64,000 bases of DNA from Rhabdothermincola salaria (GTDB taxonomy: Bacteria > Actinomycetota > Acidimicrobiia > Acidimicrobiales > Acidimicrobilacustridaceae): contig NZ_JAJQXW010000001.1 of the NCBI RefSeq assembly GCF_021246445.1, positions 310,001 to 374,000 of the forward strand, given 5' to 3'. Positions 16,576 through 24,639 of the stretch are shown piece by piece. The notes beneath the pieces were generated by a model, which made no database searches, was not told the origin of the DNA, and saw only the letters and a list, made by a program, of their open reading frames with translations. How positions within the stretch are numbered: the stretch's first letter is position 1; every line of letters begins with the position of its first letter. The translations under genes were made by a program, and so were the position numbers.

Positions 16576-16583
16576 TCGTCGTC

Positions 16584-17900
16584 GTGTTGAACCGACTCGA
16601 CCTGCGTGGCCGTCGCGGCGATCTGACCGCCGACCTGCCCCGCCCCGATCCGGGGGGCGAGGGGCCCGTCGCCGCGGTGCGGGCCATCGTCGCCGACGTG
16701 GCGGAGCGAGGCGACACCGCCGTTCGGGAGTACACCGAGCGCTTCGACGGGGTCGTCCTCGACGACCTGCGGGTGGACCCCTCCGAGGTCGCCGCCGCCA
16801 TCGACGCGGCACCCGCGGAGCTGGTCGCCGCCCTCACCGAGGCCCGCGATGCCGTGCAGGCCTTCCACGAGACCCAGCTCCTCGAACCCCATGTCTTCCG
16901 CCGCCGGGGCGTCACGGTCGAGGGCCGGTCCGTTCCCGTCGATCGGGCCGGCTGCTACGTCCCCGGAGGGCGGGGCTCGTACCCCTCGTCGGTGCTGATG
17001 ACCGCCGTTCCCGCCCGCGTCGCCGGCGTCCCCGAGGTCGTGCTGTGCGTCCCCCCCGACCGCAGCACCGGCAAGGTCGCCACCTCCACCCTCGCCGCTG
17101 CTGCCCTGGCCGGTGTCGACGAGGTGTACGCCATCGGCGGGGCCCAGGCGGTCGCCGCCATGGCCCACGGCACCGAGTCCATCCGCGGGGTCGACGTCAT
17201 CGCCGGCCCCGGCAACGTCTACGTGGCGCTGGCCAAGCGGGAGGTCGCCGGGCAGGTCGGCGTCCCCATGGCCTTCGCCGGGCCGTCGGAGATCGTGGTC
17301 GTCGCCGATGCCACCGCCCCGGCGGACTTCGTGGCCGTCGACCTCATGGTGCAGGCCGAGCACGGGCCCGACGGGCTGGCGTGGCTGGTCACCTGGGACG
17401 AGGCCGTCGCCGATGCCGTCGACGCGGCCCTCACCCGTCTGGTCGCCGAGGCGCCTCGCCAGGCCGAGATCAGCGCCACCTTCGCGTCCGGTGGGTTCTG
17501 CGCGCTCGTCGACGGCCCCGACGACGCGCTGGCCGTGGTCAACCACGTGGCGCCGGAGCACCTGCAGCTCATGACCGGTGACCCCGACTCGCTGGTCCCC
17601 GGGGTGCGTCATGCCGGCGCCGTGTTCTGCGGGCCGCTCGCTCCGGCGTCCATCGGCGACTACGTCGCCGGTCCCAGCCACGTGCTGCCCACGTTCGGCA
17701 CGGCCCGTTACGGCAGCGCCCTCACGGTCAGCGACTTCACCAAGCAGGTCCATGTGGTGCACGTCGACGCCGAGGGCTTCGCCACGGCCGCGCCGGTCGT
17801 CGCCGCCATCGCCGATGCCGAGGGCTTCGCCACCCACGCCGAGTCGGTGCGGTTGCGCCAACGGGCGCTCGATGCCGACGTCGAGGCGGGCACCACGTGA
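16584..17900 (+). CDS. hisD: Histidinol dehydrogenase
   Basis: Catalyses the two-step NAD-dependent oxidation of L-histidinol to L-histidine, the last step of the pathway. The 438-residue protein has GCYVPGGRGSYPSSVLMTAVPA, DEVYAIGGAQAVAAMAHGT, the VIAGPGNVYVALAK block, AEHGPDG and VNHVAPEHLQL, with the zinc and catalytic His residues in place. GTG 16584 follows TAGCGT by eight bases. The stop overlaps the hisC start (GTGA), implying coupled translation. Confidence 0.96.
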   Translation: MLNRLDLRGRRGDLTADLPRPDPGGEGPVAAVRAIVADVAERGDTAVREYTERFDGVVLDDLRVDPSEVAAAIDAAPAELVAALTEARDAVQAFHETQLLEPHVFRRRGVTVEGRSVPVDRAGCYVPGGRGSYPSSVLMTAVPARVAGVPEVVLCVPPDRSTGKVATSTLAAAALAGVDEVYAIGGAQAVAAMAHGTESIRGVDVIAGPGNVYVALAKREVAGQVGVPMAFAGPSEIVVVADATAPADFVAVDLMVQAEHGPDGLAWLVTWDEAVADAVDAALTRLVAEAPRQAEISATFASGGFCALVDGPDDALAVVNHVAPEHLQLMTGDPDSLVPGVRHAGAVFCGPLAPASIGDYVAGPSHVLPTFGTARYGSALTVSDFTKQVHVVHVDAEGFATAAPVVAAIADAEGFATHAESVRLRQRALDADVEAGTT

Positions 17901-18961
17901 TCCGACCTCGCGACGACGTCGCCCTCATGGAGGGGTACCACTCCCCGCAGCTCGACGTGCGCGTCCGGCTCAACACCAACGAGTCACCCGAACCCAGCCC
18001 CTCGGCCTGGGTCGACGAGGTGGCCGAGGCCGCCCGACGCGTCCAGTGGCACCGCTACCCCGACCGCGGCGCCGTCGAGCTGCGCCGGGCCATCGGGGCG
18101 TTGCACGGCGTCGGGCCGGAGCAGGTCTTCGTGGCCAACGGCTCCAACGAGGTCCTCCAGACGCTGCTGCTCACCTACGGTGGCCCCGGTCGCACGGCGG
18201 CCACGTGGGAGCCGACCTACGCCCTGCACGCCCACATCGCCCGCATCACCGGCACCGCGGTGGCCCAGGGCGAACGAGCCGCCGACTTCTCGATCGACAC
18301 CGACGAGGTCTTGCGCGTCGTCGAGGAGGCCAGGCCGTCGCTCGCGTTCCTGTGCTCGCCCAACAACCCCACGGGCATGGTCGACGACGCCGCCACCGTG
18401 GCCGCCACTCTCGAGCTCGTCGCCGGCGTCGACGGGTTGCTGGTGGTCGACGAGGCCTACGGTCAGTTCGCCCCGTGGTCGGCGCTGTCGCTCGTCGGCG
18501 ACGAGGTGCCGCTCGTGGTCACCCGCACCTTCTCCAAGACCTGGTCGATGGCTGCGGCCCGGCTGGGCTATCTGGTGGGGCCCGAGTGGGTGGTCGCCGA
18601 ACTCGACAAGGTCGTGCTGCCCTACCACCTCGACGCGCTCAAGCAGGCCGCCGGTGTGCTGGCGCTGCACCACGAGGCCGAGATGGACGCACGGGTCGCC
18701 CGGCTGGTCGAGGAGCGCGGCCGCCTGGTCGCGGCGCTCGGCGAGCTGCCGGTCGACGTGTGGCCCTCGGGTGCCAACTTCGTGCTGTTCCGGCCCCGCC
18801 ACCTGGGCGGCCGTGAGGTCTGGCAGCGCCTGGTCGACCGCTCCGTCCTGGTGCGCGACTGCTCGTCGTGGCCCCGCCTCGACGGCTGCCTGCGCGTCAC
18901 CATCGGCACCCCCGACGAAGACGACGCCTTCATCCGAGCCCTCCAGGAGATCCTCACATGA
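17897..18961 (+). CDS. hisC: Histidinol-phosphate aminotransferase
   Basis: PLP-dependent aminotransferase (354 residues) making histidinol phosphate from imidazole acetol phosphate. Visible are the RLNTNESPEPSP substrate block, the ANGSNEVLQTLLLTY cofactor region, SPNNPTGM, VDEAYGQF and the PLP lysine in TRTFSKTWSMAAARLGY. It shares four bases with hisD upstream (GTGA) and four with hisB downstream (ATGA), so it sits firmly in the operon. Confidence 0.95.
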   Translation: MIRPRDDVALMEGYHSPQLDVRVRLNTNESPEPSPSAWVDEVAEAARRVQWHRYPDRGAVELRRAIGALHGVGPEQVFVANGSNEVLQTLLLTYGGPGRTAATWEPTYALHAHIARITGTAVAQGERAADFSIDTDEVLRVVEEARPSLAFLCSPNNPTGMVDDAATVAATLELVAGVDGLLVVDEAYGQFAPWSALSLVGDEVPLVVTRTFSKTWSMAAARLGYLVGPEWVVAELDKVVLPYHLDALKQAAGVLALHHEAEMDARVARLVEERGRLVAALGELPVDVWPSGANFVLFRPRHLGGREVWQRLVDRSVLVRDCSSWPRLDGCLRVTIGTPDEDDAFIRALQEILT

Positions 18962-19572
18962 GCGCCGAACGCACCGACGACGGCCGACGGGCGGCCACCG
19001 TGGCCCGCACGACCTCCGAGACCGACATCGCCATCGAGCTCGACCTCGACGGCGGCACCCGGGTCGAGACCTCCACCGGCATCCCGTTCTTCGATCACAT
19101 GCTCAACCAGCTCGGCCGCCACGGGGGCTTCGACCTGGTGGTGCGCGCCACCGGCGACCTCGAGATCGATGCCCACCACACCGTGGAGGACGTCGGCATC
19201 GCACTCGGCGAGGTGTTCCGCGCCGCGTGGGGCGACAAGGCCGGTGTGCGCCGCTTCGCGTCGGTCCGCGTGCCCCTCGACGAGGCGCTCGTCGACGTGG
19301 CCCTCGACCTGTCGGGGCGGCCCTACCTGCACTACGAGGTCGAGTTCCCCGGCCAGCAGATCCTCGGCGACCCGCCCTTCGACCCCCAGCTGGTCGAGGA
19401 GTTCTGGCGGGCGTTCGTGGTGTCCTCGGCCATCACCTTGCACGTCACCTCGATCCGAGGGGTCAACACCCACCACCTGATCGAGGCCACCTTCAAGGGC
19501 GTGGCCCGGGCGTTGCGCGACGCCGTGCGGGTCGAGGGCAGCGGCGTGCCGTCCACCAAGGGCACCTTGTGA
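18958..19572 (+). CDS. hisB: Imidazoleglycerol-phosphate dehydratase
   Basis: Manganese enzyme that dehydrates imidazole glycerol phosphate. The 204 residues carry the family metal motifs FFDHMLNQLGRHGGFDL, DAHHTVEDVGIALGE, RPYLHYEVEF and NTHHLIEATFKGVARALR. It is the monofunctional form, with no phosphatase domain. ATG 18958 overlaps the hisC stop by four bases, and its own stop overlaps the hisH GTG. Confidence 0.96.
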   Translation: MSAERTDDGRRAATVARTTSETDIAIELDLDGGTRVETSTGIPFFDHMLNQLGRHGGFDLVVRATGDLEIDAHHTVEDVGIALGEVFRAAWGDKAGVRRFASVRVPLDEALVDVALDLSGRPYLHYEVEFPGQQILGDPPFDPQLVEEFWRAFVVSSAITLHVTSIRGVNTHHLIEATFKGVARALRDAVRVEGSGVPSTKGTL

Positions 19573-20231
19573 ACGCAACGGGTGGGCGACCGCTCGTCGC
19601 CGTCCTCGACTACGGCATCGGCAACCTGCGCTCGGCCCAGAAGGCCCTCGAACGGGTCGGTGCCGACGCCCGCCTCACCGCCGATCCCGGGCTCGTGGCC
19701 GACGCCGACGCCGTCGTCCTACCCGGAGTCGGTGCCTTCGGCGCCTGCATGACCGCCCTGCACGCCACCGGCCTCGACGAGGTCGCCGTGCGCGCCGCCG
19801 GCAGCGGTCGTCCGTTCCTGGGCATCTGCGTGGGCATGCAGCTGCTGTACGAAGGTTCCGATGAGTCGCCCGCGGTACCCGGGCTCGGCGTGCTGCCCGG
19901 CACGCTGCGCCGCCTCCCCGACGGGGTCAAGCGTCCCCAGATGCAGTGGAACACCCTCGACGTGCGTGGCCCCTCCGCCATGTTCGCCCCCCTCACCGAC
20001 CCCATCTGGATGTACTTCGTGCACTCCTACGCCGCCCCCGCCGATGCGCCCGGGGTCGTCGCCACCTGCGACTACGGAGGGCCGGTCGCCGCGGCCGTCG
20101 AGCTCGACGACGTCTGGGCCACCCAGTTCCACCCCGAGAAGTCCGGCACCACCGGGCTCGAGCTGCTCGCCGGGTTCGTCCGCACCGCGGCGGCCGCCAC
20201 CGGTGCGACCACCGACACCGAGGTGCCCTGA
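19569..20231 (+). CDS. hisH: Imidazole glycerol phosphate synthase, glutaminase subunit
   Basis: Class I glutamine amidotransferase that supplies ammonia to HisF. The 220 residues contain VLDYGIGNLRSAQKAL at the start, the nucleophile Cys87 in GICVGMQLLYEGS, and the His-Glu pair in TQFHPEKSG near 193-195. GTG 19569 overlaps the hisB stop (GTGA). Its stop shares one base with the hisA ATG. Partner hisF lies further downstream after a methyltransferase. Confidence 0.95.
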   Translation: MNATGGRPLVAVLDYGIGNLRSAQKALERVGADARLTADPGLVADADAVVLPGVGAFGACMTALHATGLDEVAVRAAGSGRPFLGICVGMQLLYEGSDESPAVPGLGVLPGTLRRLPDGVKRPQMQWNTLDVRGPSAMFAPLTDPIWMYFVHSYAAPADAPGVVATCDYGGPVAAAVELDDVWATQFHPEKSGTTGLELLAGFVRTAAAATGATTDTEVP

Positions 20232-20950
20232 TGGACCTGTATCCCGCCATCGACCTCCGTGGGGGCAAGTGCGTCCGGCTCTACCAGGGCGACTACGGAC
20301 GCGAGACCGTCTACGGCGACGATCCCGTGGCCCAGGCCCAGGCGTTCGCCGCGGCCGGGGCCCCCTGGATCCACGTCGTCGACCTCGACGGCGCCCGCAC
20401 TGGCGAGGGCGCCAACCGGGAGGCGATCGCCCGCATCGCCCAGCACGTCGACGTGCCCGTGCAGACCGGAGGGGGCATCCGCGACGAAGCCGCCGCCGAG
20501 GCCCTCTTCGAGGCGGGGGTGAGCCGCATCGTGATCGGCACCGCTGCGCTCGAGCAGCCGGAGCTGGTCCGCTCGCTCGCGGCGCGCTTCTCGGTGGCCG
20601 TCGGCCTCGACGCCCGGGGGCGAGAGGTGGCCGTGCGCGGTTGGGAAGAGGGCTCGGGGCGCGACCTGCTCGAGGTCGCCGGCGAGTTCGCCGACGCCGG
20701 CGTGGCCGCGCTGATCGTCACCGAGATCGGCCGCGACGGCACCCTGGCCGGCCCCGACCTCTCGGGGCTGGCCGAGGTGCTCGAGGCCAGCCCGCTGCCG
20801 GTGATCGCGTCGGGCGGCGTCGGCACCCTCGACGACCTGGTGGCCCTCGCCGGGTTGCAGGTGGGCGATCGACGCCTGCACGGAGCCATCGTGGGGCGAG
20901 CGATCTACGAGGGCGCCTTCAGCGTCACCGACGCCCTCGCCGTGCTCTGA
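20231..20950 (+). CDS. hisA: Phosphoribosyl isomerase A
   Basis: TIM-barrel isomerase of ProFAR in histidine synthesis (239 residues). Key blocks are LYPAIDLRGGKCVRLYQGDYG with the catalytic Asp8, VDLDGARTGEGAN, the phosphate loop TGGGIRD, VGLDARGREVAVRGWEE and EIGRDGTLAGPDL. In many actinobacteria this enzyme (PriA) also does the TrpF reaction. Here a separate trpF is present at 30339, so a single role is more likely. ATG overlaps the hisH stop. Confidence 0.93.
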   Translation: MDLYPAIDLRGGKCVRLYQGDYGRETVYGDDPVAQAQAFAAAGAPWIHVVDLDGARTGEGANREAIARIAQHVDVPVQTGGGIRDEAAAEALFEAGVSRIVIGTAALEQPELVRSLAARFSVAVGLDARGREVAVRGWEEGSGRDLLEVAGEFADAGVAALIVTEIGRDGTLAGPDLSGLAEVLEASPLPVIASGGVGTLDDLVALAGLQVGDRRLHGAIVGRAIYEGAFSVTDALAVL

Positions 20951-20994
20951 ACCCGGCCATGCGCCCGGGGGGAGTGGCACCGGCGGCGGCTGTT

Positions 20995-21000
20995 TACACT
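20995..21000 (+). promoter_or_regulatory. -10 hexamer of the methyltransferase-hisF pair
   Basis: TACACT ends six bases before ATG 21007. It gives hisF a promoter separate from hisDCBHA. Confidence 0.5.
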
Positions 21001-21006
21001 CCCCGG

Positions 21007-21675
21007 ATGGACGCCGACGCCTGGAACGCCCGCTACGACACCGCCGAACTGGTGTGGTCGGGTGAGCCGAACCAGTTCCTGCCCCCGGAGATCGCCGACC
21101 TCGAACCCGGCACCGCACTCGACCTGGCCTGCGGCGAGGGGCGCAACGCCATCTGGCTGGCCACCCAGGGCTGGACCGTCACCGGCGTCGACTTCTCCTC
21201 GGTCGGTGTGGCCAAGGCTCGACGCCTGGCCGGCGAGCGGGGGGTGGAGGTCGACTTCCAGATCGGCGATGCCACCGAGTTCGAGCCGCCCGAACAGGGC
21301 TACGACCTGGTCATCGTGTTCTACCTGCAGCTCCCCGCCGACGAGCGCCGGGCGGCGGTGGCCAACGCTGTGCGCTCCCTCGCCCCGGGGGGCCACTTCG
21401 TGTACGTCGCCCACGACCTGTTGAACCTCTCCGAGGGCTACGGAGGCCCCGACGACGCCGTCGTGTTGGCCACCGCCGAGGGCATCGTCGACGACATGGC
21501 CTCCGCCAGCCTCGAGTACGGCCTCGAGCTCGACGTCGAGCGCGCCGAACGGGTCGACCGGCCGGTGCCCACCCCCGACGGCGAGCGCATCGCCATCGAC
21601 ACCCTCGTGCGGGCCCGGCGGCTGGACACCATCAGCGTCGCCGACCTCGGTCCGATCGGCGAGGACGTGGGGTGA
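21007..21675 (+). CDS. Class I SAM-dependent methyltransferase inside the his cluster
   Basis: A 222-residue methyltransferase with the SAM-binding motif [35 protein letters not shown] and the acidic [11 protein letters not shown]. It resembles tellurite-resistance/TehB-like and UbiE-like small methyltransferases. The acceptor is unknown. It has its own TACACT six bases before ATG and its stop overlaps the hisF GTG, so hisF depends on this transcript. It is not a known histidine enzyme; its position may reflect coupling of methylation to the pathway or simple insertion. Confidence 0.8.
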   Translation: MDADAWNARYDTAELVWSGEPNQFLPPEIADLEPGTALDLACGEGRNAIWLATQGWTVTGVDFSSVGVAKARRLAGERGVEVDFQIGDATEFEPPEQGYDLVIVFYLQLPADERRAAVANAVRSLAPGGHFVYVAHDLLNLSEGYGGPDDAVVLATAEGIVDDMASASLEYGLELDVERAERVDRPVPTPDGERIAIDTLVRARRLDTISVADLGPIGEDVG

Positions 21676-22448
21676 GGACCGCCCGCGTCATCCCCTGCCT
21701 CGACGTCGACGCCGGGCGGGTCGTGAAGGGCGTGAACTTCGTCGGCCTGCGCGACGCCGGCGACCCGGTCGAGCTGGCCGCCCGCTACGACGCCGAAGGC
21801 GCCGACGAGCTGGTCTTCCTCGACATCACGGCGTCATCGGACCAGCGAGAGACCATCGTCGACGTGGTGCGCCGCACCGCCGAAGAGGTGTTCATCCCCT
21901 TCACCATCGGTGGTGGCATCCGCAGCGTGGACGACGCCCGACGCCTCCTGCGCGCCGGCGCCGACAAGGTCTCGGTCAACACCGCGGCCGTCGACCGCCC
22001 CGAGCTGGTCTCGGAGATCGCGGCCGAGTTCGGCAACCAGTGCGTGGTCGTCGCCATCGACGCCCGTCGTCGCCGCACCGACGACGGCCAGCCCGCCGAG
22101 AGCTGGGAGGTCTTCACCCACGGCGGGCGCACCCCCACCGGTATCGACGCCGTCGAGTGGGCCCGCCGGGCCGCCACGCTCGGCGCCGGCGAGATCCTGC
22201 TCACCTCCATGGACCGCGACGGCACCCGTGACGGCTTCGACACCGCGCTCACCAGCGCGGTGGCCGACGCCGTCGACGTGCCCGTCATCGCCTCCGGCGG
22301 TGTCGGTCGCCTCGACCACCTCGTCGAGGGCGTCACCGCCGGCCATGCCGACGCCGTGCTGGCGGCATCGATCTTCCACTTCGGCGAGCACACCGTCCAC
22401 GAGGCCAAGGCCCACATGCTCGCCGCCGGCGTCACCGTCCGGCCGTGA
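21672..22448 (+). CDS. hisF: Imidazole glycerol phosphate synthase, cyclase subunit
   Basis: TIM-barrel cyclase (258 residues) that uses ammonia from His[21 protein letters not shown] carries the catalytic Asp, with [15 protein letters not shown], the phosphate loop [27 protein letters not shown] and [13 protein letters not shown] also present. GTG 21672 overlaps the upstream stop (GTGA). The hisF stop codon TGA lies at the edge of a repeat module, as at the acyl-CoA dehydrogenase 14 kb away. Confidence 0.95.
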   Translation: MRTARVIPCLDVDAGRVVKGVNFVGLRDAGDPVELAARYDAEGADELVFLDITASSDQRETIVDVVRRTAEEVFIPFTIGGGIRSVDDARRLLRAGADKVSVNTAAVDRPELVSEIAAEFGNQCVVVAIDARRRRTDDGQPAESWEVFTHGGRTPTGIDAVEWARRAATLGAGEILLTSMDRDGTRDGFDTALTSAVADAVDVPVIASGGVGRLDHLVEGVTAGHADAVLAASIFHFGEHTVHEAKAHMLAAGVTVRP

Positions 22449-22935
22449 TGCTTTGCTCAGCTCGGCAAGCCTCGCCGAGCCGGCTTCGCCGAAGCGCGTG
22501 GGCTGTCTGAGCCTCCTTGCTGCGCGGCGTCGGCTGTTGCAGGTCGTGACATCTTGCTCCGGTCGGCAAGCCTCCCTTCGCCGGCTTCGCCGAAACGCGA
22601 GAGCTTTCTGAGCCTTCGTCGCTGGCGCTCCTTCGGCTCTTGCGAGTCGGCTGAGAAGCTCAGTCCGGTGGGCGATGGGAGCGCCAGCGACCCGCCCACA
22701 CCGCGTCCCGACGAGCTTGCGAGGAGGGCGCCATGGACACGGTTCTGGTGCGGGACAGGACCCGCCGGGACCCCGAGGACCCGACAGGTGGGCGATGGGA
22801 GCGCCAGCGACCCGCCCACACCGCGTCCCGACGAGCTCGCGAGGAGGGCGCCATGACACTCAGCTCCGGTCGGGAAGCCTCCCTTCGCCGAAGCGCGTGG
22901 GCGTGTTGAGGCTCCTCCCTGCGGTCGTCGCCTGG
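22445..22935. repeat. Modular intergenic repeat array, locus 2
   Basis: Related modules begin at 22445 (over the hisF stop), 22546 and 22853. Two 69-bp copies, 22667-22735 and 22787-22855, differ at one base and are 120 bp apart. GTCGCTGGCGCTCC at 22618-22631 is complementary to 22678-22691 with a 46-base loop, the same spacing as at 8.9 kb. A third module at 22739-22786 recurs at 23099-23144. Open frames here merely run through the repeats and repeat their own peptides, so no gene is called. The rest of the gap (22936-23152) holds no other recognised feature. Confidence 0.85.
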
Positions 22936-23098
22936 CCCTCCCGGTGACAAGGGGTTCCGGTGGGTGGCCCGGACCACGGTTCTGACGCGCGCACAGGAGC
23001 GAGTGCGGCTCGGCGGCCGCGGCCTGCGACCGACGAAGGGTTCGTCAGCCGCCGCCCGAGCTCGACGAAGCCGCCGCTCTGAGCGACTGAGCACGTCA

Positions 23099-23144
23099 GG
23101 TTCTGGTCCGGGACAGGACCCGCCGGGACGCCGAGGAGGCGGGA
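23099..23144. repeat. Second copy of the third repeat module
   Basis: About 46 bases starting GGTTCTGGT and containing GGACAGGACCCGCCGGGA closely match 22741-22786, with a few differences. It lies just past the stop of the minus-strand hydrolase. Confidence 0.7.
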
Positions 23145-23152
23145 ACTCGCGA

Positions 23153-23809
23153 TCAGAGAGAAGCGATGAAGTCGATGACGAGGCGGGCGGCCTTGTCGGT
23201 GCGGCCGACGAGGAAGTGGTCGGCGCCGGGCACGACCTCGAGGGTGGTGTTCACCCAGTCGGCCGTGGCCTCGGCGGCCGAGGCGGGGGAGCGGAACTCG
23301 TCGTGCTCGGGGACGATGATCAGCTTGGGGCGCGGGTCGTGGCCCACCACGTCGTAGTCGGCTGCGGGTCGGAACCGCAGCGGCGGGGCGATCACCACCC
23401 ATCCGGCGAGGCGCTCGTCGGTGACCCCGAGTGACACATCGGCCCCGAACGACCAGCCGCACACCACCAACGGTCGCAGGGGGGTGGCCGCGGCGAGGGC
23501 GTCGATGGCGGCGACCACGTCGAGGGCCTCGGCCTCACCGTGGCCGTGCTCGCCTTCGCTGGCGCCCACGCCCCGGAAGTTGAAGCGCAACGCGGCCAGC
23601 CCGCTCCGGGGGAGGGCACGGAAGAGCTCGCCGGTGACCAGCGAAGTCATGGAACCGCCGTGGAGGGGGTGGGGGTGGGCCAGCACCACCGAGCCCGTCA
23701 CGGGCGGGTGGCCCTCGGCCGGTTCGCCAGGGAGGGCGAGCTCGGCTTCGAGGGACAGACCGTCGCTGGTCGTGCAGGTGAGGGAGCGGATCTCGGTGTC
23801 GTCGGCCAC
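23153..23809 (-). CDS. Alpha/beta hydrolase (dienelactone-hydrolase-like)
   Basis: A 218-residue hydrolase. SVVLAHPHPLHGGSM forms the oxyanion region, RFNFRGVGASEGEHG is typical of the YfhR/serine-aminopeptidase-like small hydrolases, VVCGWSFGADVSLG is the nucleophile elbow, and the acid and base fall in PEHDEF and GADHFLVGR. The triad is complete. GTG 23809 is chosen over a longer frame because TACCGT lies eight bases upstream. It is divergent from the GroES-like gene and shares its palindromic -10. The substrate is unknown. Confidence 0.78.
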   Translation of the reverse strand: MADDTEIRSLTCTTSDGLSLEAELALPGEPAEGHPPVTGSVVLAHPHPLHGGSMTSLVTGELFRALPRSGLAALRFNFRGVGASEGEHGHGEAEALDVVAAIDALAAATPLRPLVVCGWSFGADVSLGVTDERLAGWVVIAPPLRFRPAADYDVVGHDPRPKLIIVPEHDEFRSPASAAEATADWVNTTLEVVPGADHFLVGRTDKAARLVIDFIASL

Positions 23810-23817
23810 GGCTGCAG

Positions 23818-23827
23818 ACGGTACCGT
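23818..23827. promoter_or_regulatory. Palindromic divergent -10 (ACGGTACCGT)
   Basis: The 10-bp palindrome gives TACCGT on both strands, sharing the central TA. On the plus strand seven bases separate it from GTG 23835; on the minus strand eight bases separate it from GTG 23809. Confidence 0.6.
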
Positions 23828-23834
23828 CGACGAG

Positions 23835-24203
23835 GTGACCCCTCCGAGCCACGACCTGGCCCCCGACGACGCACCGGTGCGGGCCGTCGACAAGTTGCCC
23901 ATCCAGATGATGAACGACCGGATCCTGGTCAAGATGGGCGGCAACGAGGGCGAGCGCCGTTCCACCGGCGGCATCCTCATCCCGGCCACCGCCCAGATGG
24001 GCAAGCGCCTGGTGTGGGCCGAGTGCGTGGCCGCCGGTCCCAACGTCCGGTCCATGCAACCGGGCGACCAGGTCCTGTTCAACCCCGAGGACCGCTACGA
24101 GGTCGAGGTCCGCGGCGACGACTACATCATCCTGCGGGAGCGGGACGTGCACGCGGTGGCGGCCAAGCGCCTCGAGGAGGGCAGCACCGGTCTCTACCTG
24201 TGA
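23835..24203 (+). CDS. GroES-like (Cpn10) protein, no GroEL beside it
   Basis: A 122-residue Cpn10-fold protein. The N-terminal 25 residues are an acidic extension. The core has IQMMNDRILVKMGGNEGERRS, TGGILIPATAQMGKRLVWA, GDQVLFNPEDRYEVEV and DDYIILRERDVHAV. The mobile loop (EGERRSTGGILIP) resembles the GroES loop that contacts GroEL. The sequence is more divergent than a housekeeping GroES, and no groEL lies in the window, so it may be a paralogue. GTG 23835 is leaderless from the shared palindromic -10. Confidence 0.78.
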   Translation: MTPPSHDLAPDDAPVRAVDKLPIQMMNDRILVKMGGNEGERRSTGGILIPATAQMGKRLVWAECVAAGPNVRSMQPGDQVLFNPEDRYEVEVRGDDYIILRERDVHAVAAKRLEEGSTGLYL

Positions 24204-24238
24204 GCGCAATGCGTTCGTGGGGGCTCCGGTGGCCCCGG

Positions 24239-24244
24239 TAGCGT
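24239..24244 (+). promoter_or_regulatory. -10 hexamer of hisI-trpE
   Basis: TAGCGT ends seven bases before the hisI ATG at 24252. Confidence 0.5.
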
Positions 24245-24251
24245 GGCGGGC

Positions 24252-24635
24252 ATGCCCGCCTCCATCCCCATCGACGCCACCGAGGACCAGCTCGCGGCGG
24301 TGACGTACAACAGCGATGGGCTCGTGCCGGCCATCGTCCAGGAAGAGGGCACCGGGCAGGTGTTGATGATGGCCTGGATGAACGAGGAGTCGTTGCGCAA
24401 GACCCTCGAGACCGGCCGCACCTGGTTCTGGAGCCGGTCGCGCCAGGAGTACTGGTGCAAGGGCGAGACCTCCGGCGACCGCCAGTACGTGCGCTCGGCG
24501 GCCTACGACTGCGACGGCGACACGTTGCTGTTCGTGGTCGAGCAGGAGGGCAAGGGCGCCTGCCACACCGGCAACTACTCCTGCTTCTACCGGCCCTTCG
24601 GTCCCGAGGGCGACACCGGCCACGCCGGGCGCTGA
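24252..24635 (+). CDS. hisI: Phosphoribosyl-AMP cyclohydrolase
   Basis: Zinc enzyme (127 residues) that opens the adenine ring of PR-AMP. Visible are [52 protein letters not shown] and the zinc cysteines in [13 protein letters not shown]. It is the monofunctional cyclohydrolase, without a HisE domain. ATG 24252 follows TAGCGT by seven bases; a GTG three codons earlier would overlap the hexamer. Only four bases separate it from trpE, linking histidine and tryptophan genes in one transcript. Confidence 0.95.
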   Translation: MPASIPIDATEDQLAAVTYNSDGLVPAIVQEEGTGQVLMMAWMNEESLRKTLETGRTWFWSRSRQEYWCKGETSGDRQYVRSAAYDCDGDTLLFVVEQEGKGACHTGNYSCFYRPFGPEGDTGHAGR

Positions 24636-24639
24636 GCGC

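Noticed and set aside
20231-20950. Calling hisA the bifunctional PriA
   Set aside because: A dedicated trpF with both catalytic residues is present at 30339, so bifunctionality is unnecessary, though it is not excluded.
22554-22856. A 100-codon frame inside the repeat array
   Set aside because: It repeats its own peptide (VGDGSASDPPTPRPDELA) because the DNA is repeated. No start signal and no family; treated as non-coding repeat.
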